A stretch of DNA of 64,000 nucleotides from Kalaharituber pfeilii (Eukaryota > Ascomycota > Pezizomycetes > Pezizales > Pezizaceae), in contig WHUZ01000035.1 in the NCBI GenBank assembly GCA_015179045.1, positions 248,001 through 312,000 of the forward strand. The letters are read 5' to 3'. This document shows positions 33,455 through 45,094 of the stretch, one piece after another. The notes under the pieces are model-generated. The model ran no database searches. It had not been told where the DNA came from and was given only the letters and a program-made list of their open reading frames with translations. The translations under genes and the position numbers were made by a program. Within the stretch, counting starts at the first letter, position 1. Each line of letters opens with the position of its first letter.

Positions 33455-33461
33455 TTATATA
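33455..33461 (-). promoter_or_regulatory. TATA box of the LPMO gene
   Basis: TATATAA on the minus strand, 300 bp upstream of the LPMO ATG, implying a leader of ~270 nt. No other TATA-like site was found closer to the start. Confidence 0.45.
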
Positions 33462-33558
33462 CCATTTTGAGGCACAAATTGGTAATGAAGTTCAACTAAA
33501 AACGAGCCTATCGGGATTAGCGCTTATTTCCAACTCCTCAACAGGCCTGACAGTGAGC

Positions 33559-33562
<4 letters not shown>

Positions 33563-33590
<28 letters not shown>
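33563..33590. repeat. Poly-T tract (28 T)
   Basis: Uninterrupted T run; read on the minus strand it could be the A tail of a retroposed copy, but no clear target duplication was found. Confidence 0.85.
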
Positions 33591-35425
33591 CTCTTAAATA
33601 TCACGGTGAGCTTGCATCGCGCCCTTCCCACCCACCGGTAATCCGGCGAGCATACATGCGTGAAGGTGGCCATGCCCTTCTCCTGGCCGCAGCCACTCCG
33701 GGGGCTGGCGCCACAACAGTAATTCGCGATATCGACCATCCGAGCAGGGTTCAGCATCTGGATAAGCGAGGGTACCGGTATGGACTCGTTGTACATGTAT
33801 GCATGCCTTGTGCCGACATTCCCTGAAAACCTGGGCAAGTCAATTTGAGCAAGGCCATTGTCACTTCAGGCAAGCCAGTTGTAGATGGTTATACTCCCGC
33901 TCATTGGTTATCGACAGCCAGGCAATTTACAAATTTCACAAAGGACCCAAGTCACTTTGCAGAGTACTGGATCTATGAACTTCGGTCATCACCGGAGTCT
34001 GGGACAAACTGAAAATTTAGCTAATTAACTGTAGATGCCCATGTAACTTCATCTCCCCTCATTTGGCTGCCGGGCGACGCGCATGATTTCTGAATGCTAC
34101 TTCAACGAAACCTCGATAGTACAATGAGTGTTCCAAGAAACAACTCTGATATTGTAAGTTTCGATCAGTTGCTGAGCTGATGAGATTTTGCCGAGTTGCA
34201 AGCGCCCTACAAGCCTCACAAGGGTTGTAGTCAGAAATAGCATCTGCCTGCGGAAAAGATCTTCAAGCATCACTACAGTGAACCGGGACCATCCTCATTC
34301 CAGCATTGCCGAAACCTTAGCTCTCATTACCTGCGAGTTGCTGATTCAACAGATGCAAATGTAAGCAAACAGGTAATGTGAGCTGCTTTTTGGTTACTTT
34401 TTTCGCATGTCTGTTTACCACCGGTACTTGTCCAAGTTTTCCGGTCGGTGACATTGAAAGAACTTGCTTACCGGGCATCCGTAACTTGGCTAAAGAAGGA
34501 AGCTACGTGCATATGTGGTTCATTATTGTCATAAACTTTTCCTGTCCGGCGAATTAAGAGGGCATTATCCGCGAGACTTGACCGGTGTTACATTTGATGC
34601 AGGATCAATGAGATGAATGTACCGAGACACTACGCAACGCTTGATAATAATTGTAACCGTCAATATTGTTGTAGGAGAGTCTGGGCACGAGAACATATTG
34701 CAGGGTGCTTGGCCAATGTGAAAAACAAAATACCCGATATGTTAGAAGAGTTCATAGGGTGTTGCCTCGCTCTGTTTCTTCTTGAAACAACTTTCGTCAA
34801 GAGGACGAACCTGCCTATCAGCTAATACCAGGAAACGTAGGGAATTGTCGCAAGAATTCGGGAGCGAAACCAAACTATAGTTTCCCAATGCCAGTTACAT
34901 TTCTTATGATTCTTCCGAGGAAAGTTTTAATCAGCCTAGGTTATTCCAGTGCCCGGACTATCATACAACTGCTCGCGATATTTCTTAACTAGGCGATTAC
35001 TGAACTGGGATTGGAAAGTAATGATCTGCAATCTGAAACGGGAATAATCACCACAAGGACAACAAGGCTTCACGTTCTGGGAAATAGCCAGAGGCGATCA
35101 CATGAATCAATGACTCCGGTGCTGTCACGTTGCTCTCTCATTTTTTGTTTTTGTTTTTGTTTTCTTACTTCCTGAGCATCATTTCGTCTCCACAAACATG
35201 TCCCGTTCCATCTCATCAATTTACGCCTCCTCCTCATCTCCATCCCCCTAGAACAGTCATATTACGTCAGTTTAGCGTACGAATAAGCTCCCTTACCGCC
35301 GGCCCTTACTTTCCATCTCAAACCAGCCACAGGTCCCCACCTCATAAGCGCTAATCGATCACCACCACGTCTGTGTGTATGCATAGAGTTGGATCTCCAG
35401 CGCCGATCCCCAAGAGTTTTCCCAG

Positions 35426-35647
35426 GTACTCGTCACTGGCATTTAGTGATGCAGGTGGGACTGCTATGGCCATGCGAGAAAAGTCTAGCGGATCAGGGAT
35501 GGATATTGCTACTGACAGGTATTTTCCATACAATTTTGCTTCCCAAAAGTCAGGTACTGGCCTTAGTCTCACCTGCTCACAGGCCACTCGCACAGCCTAC
35601 AGTATAACGTGGCCCCACCTGCATCACTAAATGCTGGTAACGAGTAC
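35426..35647. mobile_element. 222-bp TIR element (MITE-like)
   Basis: Terminal inverted repeats of ~34 bp: the left end GTACTCGTCACTGGCATTTA and on to GTGATGCAGGTGGG; the right end read on the minus strand starts GTACTCGTTACCAGCATTTA, with three to four mismatches overall. The interior has no conserved coding frame. No target duplication was recognised, so the superfamily is open. Confidence 0.6.
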
Positions 35648-38566
35648 ATTGACAGGTATTGTTGGAACCTGCAGGGATAGGAAGCAATTGATTCTTAGTT
35701 TCAAAAAGCCCCACATAACGATGCTCATATCGTTGAACGTAACAGGACTAATTGTAGAAGGAAATATTCATAGGTCATTACGCAGACAGAGCCAACATCC
35801 ATCGTACAAAGTTCGGTAGGATACAAGATAGAGCTTGCTTGTTGTATGCGGACAGATGTATATAACATAGCACATATACCCCACCGCGATTGCGCTTAGA
35901 CCCCAAGCGAGAAGTGTTAATTTATTCTATTTGGTTATTTTTTGGTCTTCTAATGTTGCATAAGCTTACGTATCATGGTCAATGCATCCATCTGCCGTCA
36001 AATGGCATTGCTTGATTCCTGAGTCTCTTACATGAGCTGGAACGATGTGTTTCCAAGAGGGGTAATGCAACAAGACTAGATAGTGAGTATCGTTGGGAGG
36101 AGGCGATGTTACTTACTCTAGGTTAACTTCACCATTACCTGTGTTGATTAATTACACAATTAGGTAAGTAGTACCGGTGGGGCCCTTAACTTTTGGTTGC
36201 GCTCGAGCCAGGTGGCAATCTATATTTGGCTTGCTTACTTGGAGCTAGGGTTCCGCATGTAACTTCTGCATGGGTATTTGTCATTCGTCATGCTGGGTCG
36301 GCCAGGATGTTGCATGTGGGTTACGTACATGAGCATGCATGCTCCGCGTGGCGAATCCATATTGTGTTCACGACATATGCATCCTGAGCTTATTCGGTGT
36401 GTGTTGTGCATGTGTGCTAGTGCACTTCTTGGATACCGGTGAAAACATTACATCACCCCACTATACTTTGTTCGCTACACTATCGGTGTAACCTGCGATA
36501 CCTTCAAAAGTTGCTAGTCTGCACCACTATAGTTATCAGAGCCGGTACCTCAGTTCAACCAGACTACTTGGTATCTTACCAAATAGGTATTTTATTAAGT
36601 GCGAACCGCGCAAAGATACATCGAACGTAATTCAAGGCAACATGCCTTTATAACCTGGCCTTTGTTTCATGCATGAAATGCCTACAACGATTAGATAATA
36701 AGTCAGTTAATTGGGCTCTGTTAGTCCTTTATACATATCTATTGAAGTGCAGCAAACGGAAAACGGACAATGATAGGCTCTTCCTCTGGTATATATATTT
36801 AAAATGAGAATCGAAGCAGGCACAGTACTTGCCAGTGAAATCATAAACTACCTTTTTCACCTCCTAGGAGGTCCTCGTTGCTGATTACAAATTGATCCGG
36901 TGTTGCATGATGTTTGATCTGATCCAAAAGTGACCATCTCCCGCGCCTTGTGCCACTTCTGTTACCTTGAAGTGTTCCATTTTTTGATGCTTCGCAGTGC
37001 GTTGCGTACGTACTGGGGTATTTTCAGAGAACTGGCGTAGATATATGAGAAAATCAGAAAAACCGGTGCTAATGCAAGGAAAGAGGGGTACAACCTGATT
37101 CTCCTGTCTTTGTCCCTTACCTCAATGAGATGTAGTTTAGTAAGCACACCTATGCTGACTACATGCCTGTTCCCAATCAGGTAATCATTTGATTAAGGCA
37201 ATCTTATTCACCGGTACTTTTTTTTCCTTTCATATCACGTAACCCCGCTTGCAGCTGTTCGCCACGGCAGGGCATTCACCGGTACTTAACTGAAGGGGAA
37301 AAGGAAAAGAACCCCTCACGTAGGTATCACTTAAAGTTCTGCCGTCCAGTGCTACTTCCAGTGCCAAGCCCCTTCAACTACATCAGTTTTAGAACAGTCC
37401 ACTATCATAAACATGAGAATCTCAAGAATCTCAGCGAGTTAGGCTTTCTTTTGACCCTCCACTCGAGCCGTTTACTCTTTGATGCTTTTCTCTTATCCTT
37501 CTGATTCCCTTCCCTTCCTCACTTTGTCCTTTGGCCTTTAGCACTATTCTCTTCACTTACCCATGTTTCTCCTTCTCCCGTAATGACAGAGGCCATATTA
37601 TTGTATTTCGCCGAGGCTTTTGTCACTATGGCCCTTAGATACCAATTCCTTGCAATTTGTATCAAGTCTTACAATCTATCACCTTATTCTCACGTTCATA
37701 ATGAAGAAAACACAATTTACCCTCCTTGTGATTAACCAATGATTTCTTCCCACTTTCAGCTACTTGCCCCCGCCTGTGAGTTTTCTCCTGAAAGACTAGA
37801 TACCACTTCCCAGCTTCCACCTCCCTCGTCCACGTTCCAAATAAATAGCCTTGTACGTAGATATGCTCCTACCTCCAAACAACGCTGTACTAAAGCTAAC
37901 AATCTTCCCATCCTCGGAGGCGGTTGCTGATAAGGACGAGATTGTATCTATGGCGCTGTCCCGCTTTTCCGTACTATGAAGCTTATTATAGGTCAATAAA
38001 TCAGACGAAACGGACGTTCTGTTAATTCAAGGGGACAACCCACCTAGCATAAAATATGCCGCACCAACAAGCAATAGTTGTCGGAGACATGCAAGATCCA
38101 GCGACTTAATTGCGACTAAAGGGCACCAATGTACACCTTTGGTAGCCTCTTCCCCTCAAGGGCCATAAAGATGCTCAGTGATCTTACTACTGAGTTTCGA
38201 GTCGTTCGGGCCATTGTAGTATCAGGAGCAGAAGTATGAATCCGAGGAGTGCCCTACCCCCACCGTCAAGTCCATCTACATTACCAGGCTGTATGCGACC
38301 ATGTATCCGCATTGCCATCTATTTTCTTCTGTTGCTGCTGGGGAACAATGTGAAGTTCTGGATACCCTTCACATGCTTCTTCTCCATCGACCTTTAGGCG
38401 GAGATGGGGGACCATTGCCTTAATGCCGGCAAGTCTCCTGCAAAAGTGCTGTCCTCAGCGAGTCTGCAAAGAGCCAGGAGCAGGTCCCACCTCCCATTAA
38501 TCGCACTCCGATGACTAGTGCCCAGTGCGAAGCCGCGTGGTCGCCACCTTCGTGTTTACGTCAGTT

Positions 38567-39259
38567 TCACGTTGAGGTGTTCTGCCTGTAAAATGCCAAC
38601 GCAGGTAGCTCAACTTTGGTTGGCACTGTAACTTTATCGTCACTCATTTTCAAATCAACTGCCTGCATCCAACTTGCCAGTTTCTCGGCAGCAATATTCT
38701 TGTGTTCCTTGCTGGATAATCTGTTTCTCATTTCAATCTCCTTGATTGAATCTCGTCCCATACCCGCCCAAATAGCCTGCTCCGCATCTTGATCAATAAA
38801 GGGATTGGAATATGGAGATATGCTGTTGAAAGTTGTCTTCCAGTCAAAAAAGTGAGAAGCCTGTGGGCAGATGTATATATAATTTGACTTTGCAACGATG
38901 CTGCATTGACCTGAGGAGGCTGCCTCTGGAAGAGGTGGTTGCATCACCATCCAGTATCTATGTGTCAAAGTTTCGAGTTTGCATATATGAACTATGACGT
39001 CCACCTAGCCTTTGGCACGGCGAAGGGGGAAACTGTTTATCGGCAGATGACCCTCTGCCGCACGAGGCCACCAGCCGCGCGTTGCAATGGCTGGTATGCT
39101 TGAGGACCCGCCTGCTAGTATGAGGTTTGGTTCATTGAGTTGTGAATGTGAGTTGGGAGGGTCGGAATTACGAGCAAGACTATAATCTTGCTGCAGGACA
39201 GCTGTTACGGAAAAAAAGGAGGAAAGGAGTCGAGTATCGAATGGAAGTGTGAAGTGCAT
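38567..39259 (-). CDS. Hypothetical protein, two-exon model uncertain
   Basis: Two frames in the same phase, 39259-39005 and 39004-38567, are separated by one TAG. The second half (QPPLPEAASSGQCSIVAKSN, ICPQASHFFDWKTTFNS, EKLASWMQAVDLKMSDDK) has normal coding composition. The stop disappears if an intron runs from TCC|GTAACA (~39208) to the CTAG acceptor at 39005, which keeps frame and gives ~160 aa starting MHFTLPFDTRLLSSFFS. Otherwise it is a pseudogene with a single nonsense codon. I recognise no family. No membrane segment or cofactor motif is evident. Confidence 0.35.
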
Positions 39260-39313
39260 GAGTGCTCGTTTGTAATTTGTTGGAAGCTTATAGTCAAGAC
39301 TGCTTAGTCAAAT

Positions 39314-39953
39314 AGAGAGGATGCGATTCAAAGCCAGCTTGACTCCAAACCTTCTGACCAAGCTCAAATTGGCAAAGCAGGTAAAATATAGAGCTGGCTC
39401 TGTGAATTCAGGATGCGATTTCACTGGGGTGCCTGGACAATAAGGACAGGGGGATTAGCAGGGGTTCCGTCTGGCTCTATCGATGTGAAAAATATTTGTT
39501 TACTTTAACAAATATCAATCATACGTGCCTTTATACCGATTATACTTATCTTTATACCTGTTCTCGCACTCCTACACATCCACAATGCTATCTGAACATT
39601 TGCTAATAGGACTCATCAGAATGGGGTGGATCAAGCATTCTCTCGATTGTAGGTGCGTTCTCTAGTGCTGTAGCTGAATGGGCAGTAGTGTTCTCGTATG
39701 GCATGGAGTTCTCGTGTGGTATAGAGTTTGTATATGCATACAATTGATTTTTTTCAGCCAATTTCTACGTACGTACTAGTACAATTGATTTTTGCTATGA
39801 ATTTGTTAAAGCCACGTTAACTGAAAAAACACAATTTTCTCAGCCAGTCTGGCTGGCTTTTGACCCATGCTGGCTCTATCGCAAGGGTGTTGATCCGGGG
39901 TCCTGGTCGTCGCCCCTGCAAATAGAGCCAGTTGACTTCGCATCCTCTAAGCA
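39314..39953. mobile_element. Possible ~640-bp TIR element
   Basis: The ends carry inverted GAGGATGCGA motifs (left ~39316-39332, right TCGCATCCTC ~39939-39950), each next to a TA. Further inward both sides repeat TAGAGCCAG/CTGGCTCTA motifs (near 39391, 39470, 39870, 39925). The interior is AT-rich and non-coding. The TIRs are imperfect, so the boundaries are approximate. Confidence 0.4.
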
Positions 39954-40468
39954 TTCACCTGCATAAGTTTTAAGCTTTGAACTAGCAAGGCATAGGCTTC
40001 ATTTCGCTAACGAGTGTTTGTCTGGAACCAGGATAGCCTCGTCCCCGACCAGGAGATGTTTGCCTAAACTGACCCTGAATCCACCAACTGCATAACCTAA
40101 TCCCATAGCAAGATAGCCTTTGTGCCCAAATACATAATCCAGTTCTCTATGATACTATCAATTGTCCATGCCGACTATGGCTCAGAACGGAAAAACAAAA
40201 ACAAAAAGGAATCCGCATCAAAAATCCAACGTTCAAGAGCACCCACCCAAATAAAAATATAGACAAGGATAAGCCAGAATAAAACTTTTGGCCGTAGAAG
40301 AAATCCAGAAGACAGAAAAATAAATACATAAATAAAAGGAAATAAAATAAAATAAAAAAACGTAAAAACACCTTACATTGTAAAACCATAGTTGCAAATC
40401 GTACCACACTAGACCTCAGCTTTATCCCTTAAAACTCTCCAGCCGAAACGACCAACTTTTTCCCAGCA

Positions 40469-41740
40469 TCACCTCCTCCCTACCAACGACATATCATTTC
40501 TCCGCAGATTTCTCCTCTCCCACCTCACACACCTCTGCGCAAACCCCATCGTCAACGGATCTATCCCGCGCTTCGGCGGCCCTAGTGAGGCTAACCACAG
40601 CTCCCTATCCCTGGCCTTAGTCCCGCCAATTATGATTTCCCTTTTGCGGTTCCCGAAGCGGTCAACGACCAGTTCCAACGGGACCCCCTCTTGTGGTGGT
40701 GGAGGACGGACGTAGTCTGATGAGTGACGACGGCGAAGTAGGCGGGCGAGGCGGGATGAAGACCATGAGGAGGACGAGGAGCTTGCTGCCGTAGAGGACG
40801 AGGGTGACTGATCCCAGTTTGTCGACGACGAAGATTCTCCAATTTTCGCCCTCGAAGGTGAGGATGAAGATGCCTGTTGTGAAGATTCATGCCTTTGATG
40901 CCGCCTTTGGGCCCTCACAGAGTGCGATATCGGGGTCGGCACCTGCCTCTCCGCCTCTGCAATTAACGGTACTGGTAAGACCGGTGCCGCCATCGCCTCC
41001 TCATATGTTGGCAATTCCTCCTCAGGGAGGTTCTCGTTATCAATCGCAAATCGCGCGGTGCTCCGATGTACACCAATCGAGTTGGCTAGGTAGGCTCCTT
41101 GGGTGTCGCATCCTGCACTGTGAGGACGCTCGGAGCCGGCGCGGCGGGGGGCAGAGTCGATATTGAGGAGAGAGGTATAGTATGTTGATTGCTGCGGAAC
41201 TGGGCGGGATTGTGACGACAATGGAGCGGAATCAACATCAAGCAGAGAGCTGTAGCGTAGCTGCTGTTGGGGGGCTGCTGGTCTTGGGGTAGTGCCGCTA
41301 GTAGTTGCGGATAGCGATGAATACGATGATGCTGAAGCCTCCGATGCTGTCGAATACGCTTGTTGATGACCATGATGCGTAGATGAACCTCTCAGCAAGG
41401 CTCGTGAGCTCGCTCCCACCCCATCCATCTCCGACGTACTGAAACTCGCCGCCCGCGGTCTCAGCTCGCCACCTCCCGCCGTTACGCTCATTTCCTGCGC
41501 CGACCCCATTCCTGCCCCAAGCCTTAATTCATTCACGGACCTTTTCCCTGTCACCATTGCCGGATGCCTCGGCACCAACGATGTAGTATCCAGCGGCGTT
41601 TCCCATTCCAAGCCCCCTACTCGCAAACCCAGCATGTCGGCCAAGCTTCGCGGAACCCGCTGCTCCTCATAGTCTGGATCCATTCTGATATTCCGGTGTC
41701 TGCAGTGGCGGATACTTTCTAGAGCGGGTTCAGTAACCAT
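40469..41740 (-). CDS. Ser-rich protein with LPTY motif, uncharacterised (423 aa)
   Basis: A single open frame from ATG 41740 (MVTEPALESIRHCRHRNIRM) to the stop at 40469. The middle is Ser-rich and disordered. It carries two copies of a short repeat, RYSSLLDVDSAP (~168-179) and YYTSLLNIDSAP (~193-204). At ~242-248 is LPTYEEA, an L/PPxY-like site of the kind bound by WW domains of NEDD4/Rsp5 ligases (motif knowledge; binding is inferred). A basic RLARLLRRRHSSDY stretch follows, then a more ordered C terminus (PLELVVDRFGNRKREIIIGG, ELWLASLGPPKRGIDPL, MGFAQRCVRWERRNLRRNDM) that is probably the conserved part. It may be a ubiquitin-ligase adaptor or trafficking protein, but no family is recognised. 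A second in-frame Met (position 20) is a possible alternative start. Confidence 0.65.
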   Translation of the reverse strand: MVTEPALESIRHCRHRNIRMDPDYEEQRVPRSLADMLGLRVGGLEWETPLDTTSLVPRHPAMVTGKRSVNELRLGAGMGSAQEMSVTAGGGELRPRAASFSTSEMDGVGASSRALLRGSSTHHGHQQAYSTASEASASSYSSLSATTSGTTPRPAAPQQQLRYSSLLDVDSAPLSSQSRPVPQQSTYYTSLLNIDSAPRRAGSERPHSAGCDTQGAYLANSIGVHRSTARFAIDNENLPEEELPTYEEAMAAPVLPVPLIAEAERQVPTPISHSVRAQRRHQRHESSQQASSSSPSRAKIGESSSSTNWDQSPSSSTAASSSSSSWSSSRLARLLRRRHSSDYVRPPPPQEGVPLELVVDRFGNRKREIIIGGTKARDRELWLASLGPPKRGIDPLTMGFAQRCVRWERRNLRRNDMSLVGRR

Positions 41741-43471
41741 ACCTAATAACCGCGATGGGAAATCCGCAAAAAAAAATGAGGAAGGTCCAGATGGGACAAA
41801 TGTTGGGTGGGAAGACTGTATACAAACCTGGGCAACTTCGCTATTTATATTCCTCTTTCTATATCTCCCTTGAACCTATAACCACACTTGAAAACTCTTT
41901 CCGTCTCTCCCCTCAGGTCCTTGAGTTATTCAACAAAAGGTAAAAATCAAGCTGCATTTGCTTGCCCGCTGCCGAACTACTATAAGAGGAAATCCAAGCC
42001 CCAACTGCTTAGTGCTTAGGAGCCTCAACTTCGACTTTCGCTCCCGATGTCTCTCTAGAGTTTAGTTTATCACTTTTTTATTGCGTTCCTGGAACCCTTT
42101 GTCCCAAATTCACCTAATATTAGTCTTTTGGGGATTTTTTTCGCTTATCGCTTCGAGTGCCGTTTGTCAAAGTCAAAGTGGATCCCGCCCGTCCCCGAAG
42201 TTCAAGGTTCAATGGTGAGCTAAGATAACCAACACGTCACCAAAGCAAGAACCTGTTGGGCTAGAGGACCAGTACTGCAATCCCAAGAAGCCTCTTCCCT
42301 CTTGACACCGCAGTAATCGTTGCTGTTATTGAGGGTCGTCGTCGAGGTAGCCACCGTATGGCTCTGCTGGGGTGGGAAAGCTTGTGGGATCTTCACTCGT
42401 GCCGTACGTTGTAATTTGAGTTTAGTCTCGTTGAGTTCCGGTTTTCAGCAACAAGTGAATGCAGATCTACCCAGTTTTGGTGACTGTATCTGTAACTATC
42501 TCGACGCCCTCACGTGCAAGTACCTCCGCAAACCCTTTCCTTTGCGCTTGTTCGTTTTCCGTATACGTAGCTGCAGCAGCGGACGGTGACGATGTAGTGG
42601 GAGCGTTTGAGTTTGCTATTTGTGTTGTGAGTTGGGTTAGAGTTTAAGTAGGTTCGCAACCACTATGTCATGTCAAGCCCCGCGCCTCTGCCCTTGAAGT
42701 TTCCGAAAGTCCGCGTTCTCGGTAGTAAGCGGTTTCTAAGTAGCCGGCCGATAGTTTGCTTTTGGAGAGATAATGAAATGTGAGATTGAGACTGAGGTTG
42801 ACGGGGGTGCAGAAGAGGCATTGCAGTCACGAGGCTCAGTACGTTGATCATATCGGGGGGTGGTGGGGGGGAGCAGTTCTCGGAAGAGACCCGCAGGGCG
42901 GTGTTAATGTTCCTCGGAGTGATGGAGATAATACTCTGTGGTACCTCTGCAGCGCCACCCCCGTGCGATACTAAGTAGCTCCTTAGTAGCCTCGTCCCCT
43001 AGAGCGCCTGTGGGCGGGCTCGAGGCTACATACCGCAAACTGCACCTCGCGCGGTCGCCCCCTCCCATCCCCGCGGCCCCACTATGCTACAGCACCTCGC
43101 GTCGCACTGAGCAGCTGCGCGACGGGGCCAGCGCCGCGCCGTTTGATTACCAGAATCGGGACAAGTCCCGACCAATTGCAAGCAGGCGAGAGCAAGTCGC
43201 TAACATGTACTGTAGAGTGCTGATGGATTACATGCATCTACAATGGGAGCGCTCGTAGCTGCTTATCATATGGCTCTGCCACAGGTCCGCCTCACGTTCC
43301 GCCTGGTGCTATACCTTTATAGGTGCTTGGATAGACACCCACAGTGTACCAGCAAACAAGCAAAACTTACTAAATTAGAGGCCGCTGTCTATCGAGATTT
43401 ATCATAATGTACTCTTGTTATAAAGACAAACGGAATGAAGATATTCAAGCTCCCTCCGGTTTCAAAGGGTT

Positions 43472-43472
<1 letters not shown>
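41741..43472. other. Intergenic, partly GC-rich, no gene recognised
   Basis: A 106-codon plus-strand frame (42938-43258) sits in a CpG-rich patch at ~42950-43170 but lacks support. Nothing else stands out. Confidence 0.45.

Positions 43473-43505
<33 letters not shown>
43473..43505. repeat. Poly-A tract (33 A)
   Basis: Uninterrupted A run 37 bp downstream of the tentative Lys-rich gene's stop codon (on the opposite strand). Confidence 0.85.
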
Positions 43506-43508
<3 letters not shown>

Positions 43509-43541
43509 CCGATACCGTATGCTCCGTCTGTAATCCCAATA

Positions 43542-44257
43542 TCAAGCAAGCACCAAGAAGCGAATCTTCTTCTTCTCCGCCGGCTTCGGTTTGGCCTTTG
43601 GTGCAAGCGTGCCAACCTCAGAGCCACTCCTTGAGATCCCAGTTTATAGTGGTGGTGATAGTCGTTGTCGTTGCTATTAGGCTCTTCCTCCTTCGCTTTC
43701 TGATTTCTAACCGACGCTTCTGAAGCAGCTGGTGCCAGAGTGCTCCTTTTCGGGGCAGGGTTTGGCTATACCGAAGGCTTAGAGGCTCTTTTGTAAGCTC
43801 ACCTTCCCCGCCTTTAGAGCATTTTCAGCCTTATCCTTGGATTTCCTTTTCCCCTTGCCAGTATTCTCTCCTCCGGTTTCAGGAATAGCCTCCCAGACTT
43901 GTGCATTCAATTGCAAAACTTGCGTACTTTGTGTATTCCAGGTCCAGGAGCTCAGCAGACACAACAAGGCCATGCTCACCGCCGCGCCCACCTTTGCCTC
44001 TGCAAAGCCCTTCCCCTAGGCGTGCTCGCATCCGCCCTGGCGCCTGCCAATGCCATAGTGCAGGTGTTGGGCCCTTCACCACGTTTTTGGCTTTGGATCG
44101 TTGGCGACACCGCGGGGAGCTGCAGGAGATGGAAGGAGTGCTGCAAGGGAGGCAGCAGCCTTTTTGAGTGGCCATTCTGGAAAAAGGCCGCTACCGAGGC
44201 AATTGAAGTGCGGGGATACCGCGATTTAAGGGATCGCAACTGCTGATGTAGTGCCAT
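43542..44257 (-). CDS. Tentative Lys-rich multi-exon gene
   Basis: Coding-like blocks in three phases connect by plausible minus-strand introns. A block reading WPLKKAAASLAALLPSPAAP and GVANDPKPKTW is followed by a GTGAAG donor; then ADASTPRGRALQRQRWARR to a GTGAGC donor; then TQVLQLNAQVWEAIPETGGE and TGKGKRKSKDKAENALKAGK to another GTGAGC donor (acceptor TATAG); then PNPAPKRSTLAPAASEAS. A final block, AKPKPAEKKKIRFLVLA, ends at a TGA at 43542-43544. The intron joins keep frame but are very short (43-53 nt), and the first exon is unclear; ATG 44257 is one candidate start. The product would be small, basic and Lys/Ala/Pro-rich, consistent with a nuclear or nucleolar protein. It could be a decayed gene. 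Confidence 0.35.
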
Positions 44258-45094
44258 TAGCTGGGTAGTTCTTGTGAAACGGCGGTTAGGCGGGGTGGAT
44301 TTTTGAGGAGTGCTGAGCGGTTTACTACTCACGATAGGGAGGATTATTATAGGCTTTACAGTACTTCACGTGCTTAGCTACTATGGTGTAAATTAGGCAA
44401 GATGCTGTTTGCAATAAACTGAGCTGCTAGTGAGGCTTCCGATCGACTGTTAGCGAGCAAAAGATAGGCGCAGGACAACACGTGGATCAAGGTTACCAGC
44501 CCAAGGGGGCTTAAAGTTAAGTAGAGTACAGGAGTCTCATGCTAGGCTTGAAGCGCTAACCTTCATTTCTGCACCCTGATTACAGTAGCTCTGCTTAACC
44601 CTGTGGTAACTAAGTATAGGGTTTATCGGGACGATCCGCCCTCCCGCTGCTTCCAAGGCCTCCAATGTGTTCCATGTATTGTTGTAGAGGTGCCAAGAAG
44701 CATTCACAATTCCTCTTTTCGACCCGGAAATTCATGAATATAAATTTCCACAGAGTTGGTGTACCAGAATGCTATCAGAGCAATTTGAACAAGTCTTCCG
44801 AAAATGAAGGGATGCATTTAAATTCTAGTAGCTTGTAAGAATTCATGCATTGCAATTAAGCTACTTCCATTCATGCCCCGATTACAATGTAATCCAATTG
44901 TCTATTCCCATTCACAGAAATCACAACTTGAACACCCAAATGCCCTTCGCTCCCCACAACCTTCATTCTCCATCCTACCCTCCACTCCCTAATTTGTCTC
45001 AACCTCTGTCTCACGTGACATAATCTTCATCCTGTTAATCCTTCACTACAGTAGCATGATTCATTAATTGAAAGAATTCACTTAAACATTGTGC
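44258..45094. other. Intergenic, no gene recognised
   Basis: AT-rich toward the right; no ORF of note before the tRNA-like gene. Confidence 0.4.

Larger units (their letters stand above)
33156..38566. other. Long intergenic region, no gene recognised
   Basis: 5.4 kb without a supportable gene. It holds the LPMO promoter, a 28-T tract (33563-33590), a TIR element (35426-35647), and an ATTCACCGGTACTT direct repeat pair (37206 and 37274). ORFs present are short and lack splice or domain support. Confidence 0.45.

Noticed and set aside
40804..41373. ORFs in other frames of the Ser-rich LPTY gene
   Set aside because: Low-complexity translations of the same Ser/Ala-rich codons.
42938..43258. 106-codon ORF in a CpG-rich patch
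   Set aside because: Open because of high GC content; Arg/Pro/Ser-rich with no motif or splice partner.
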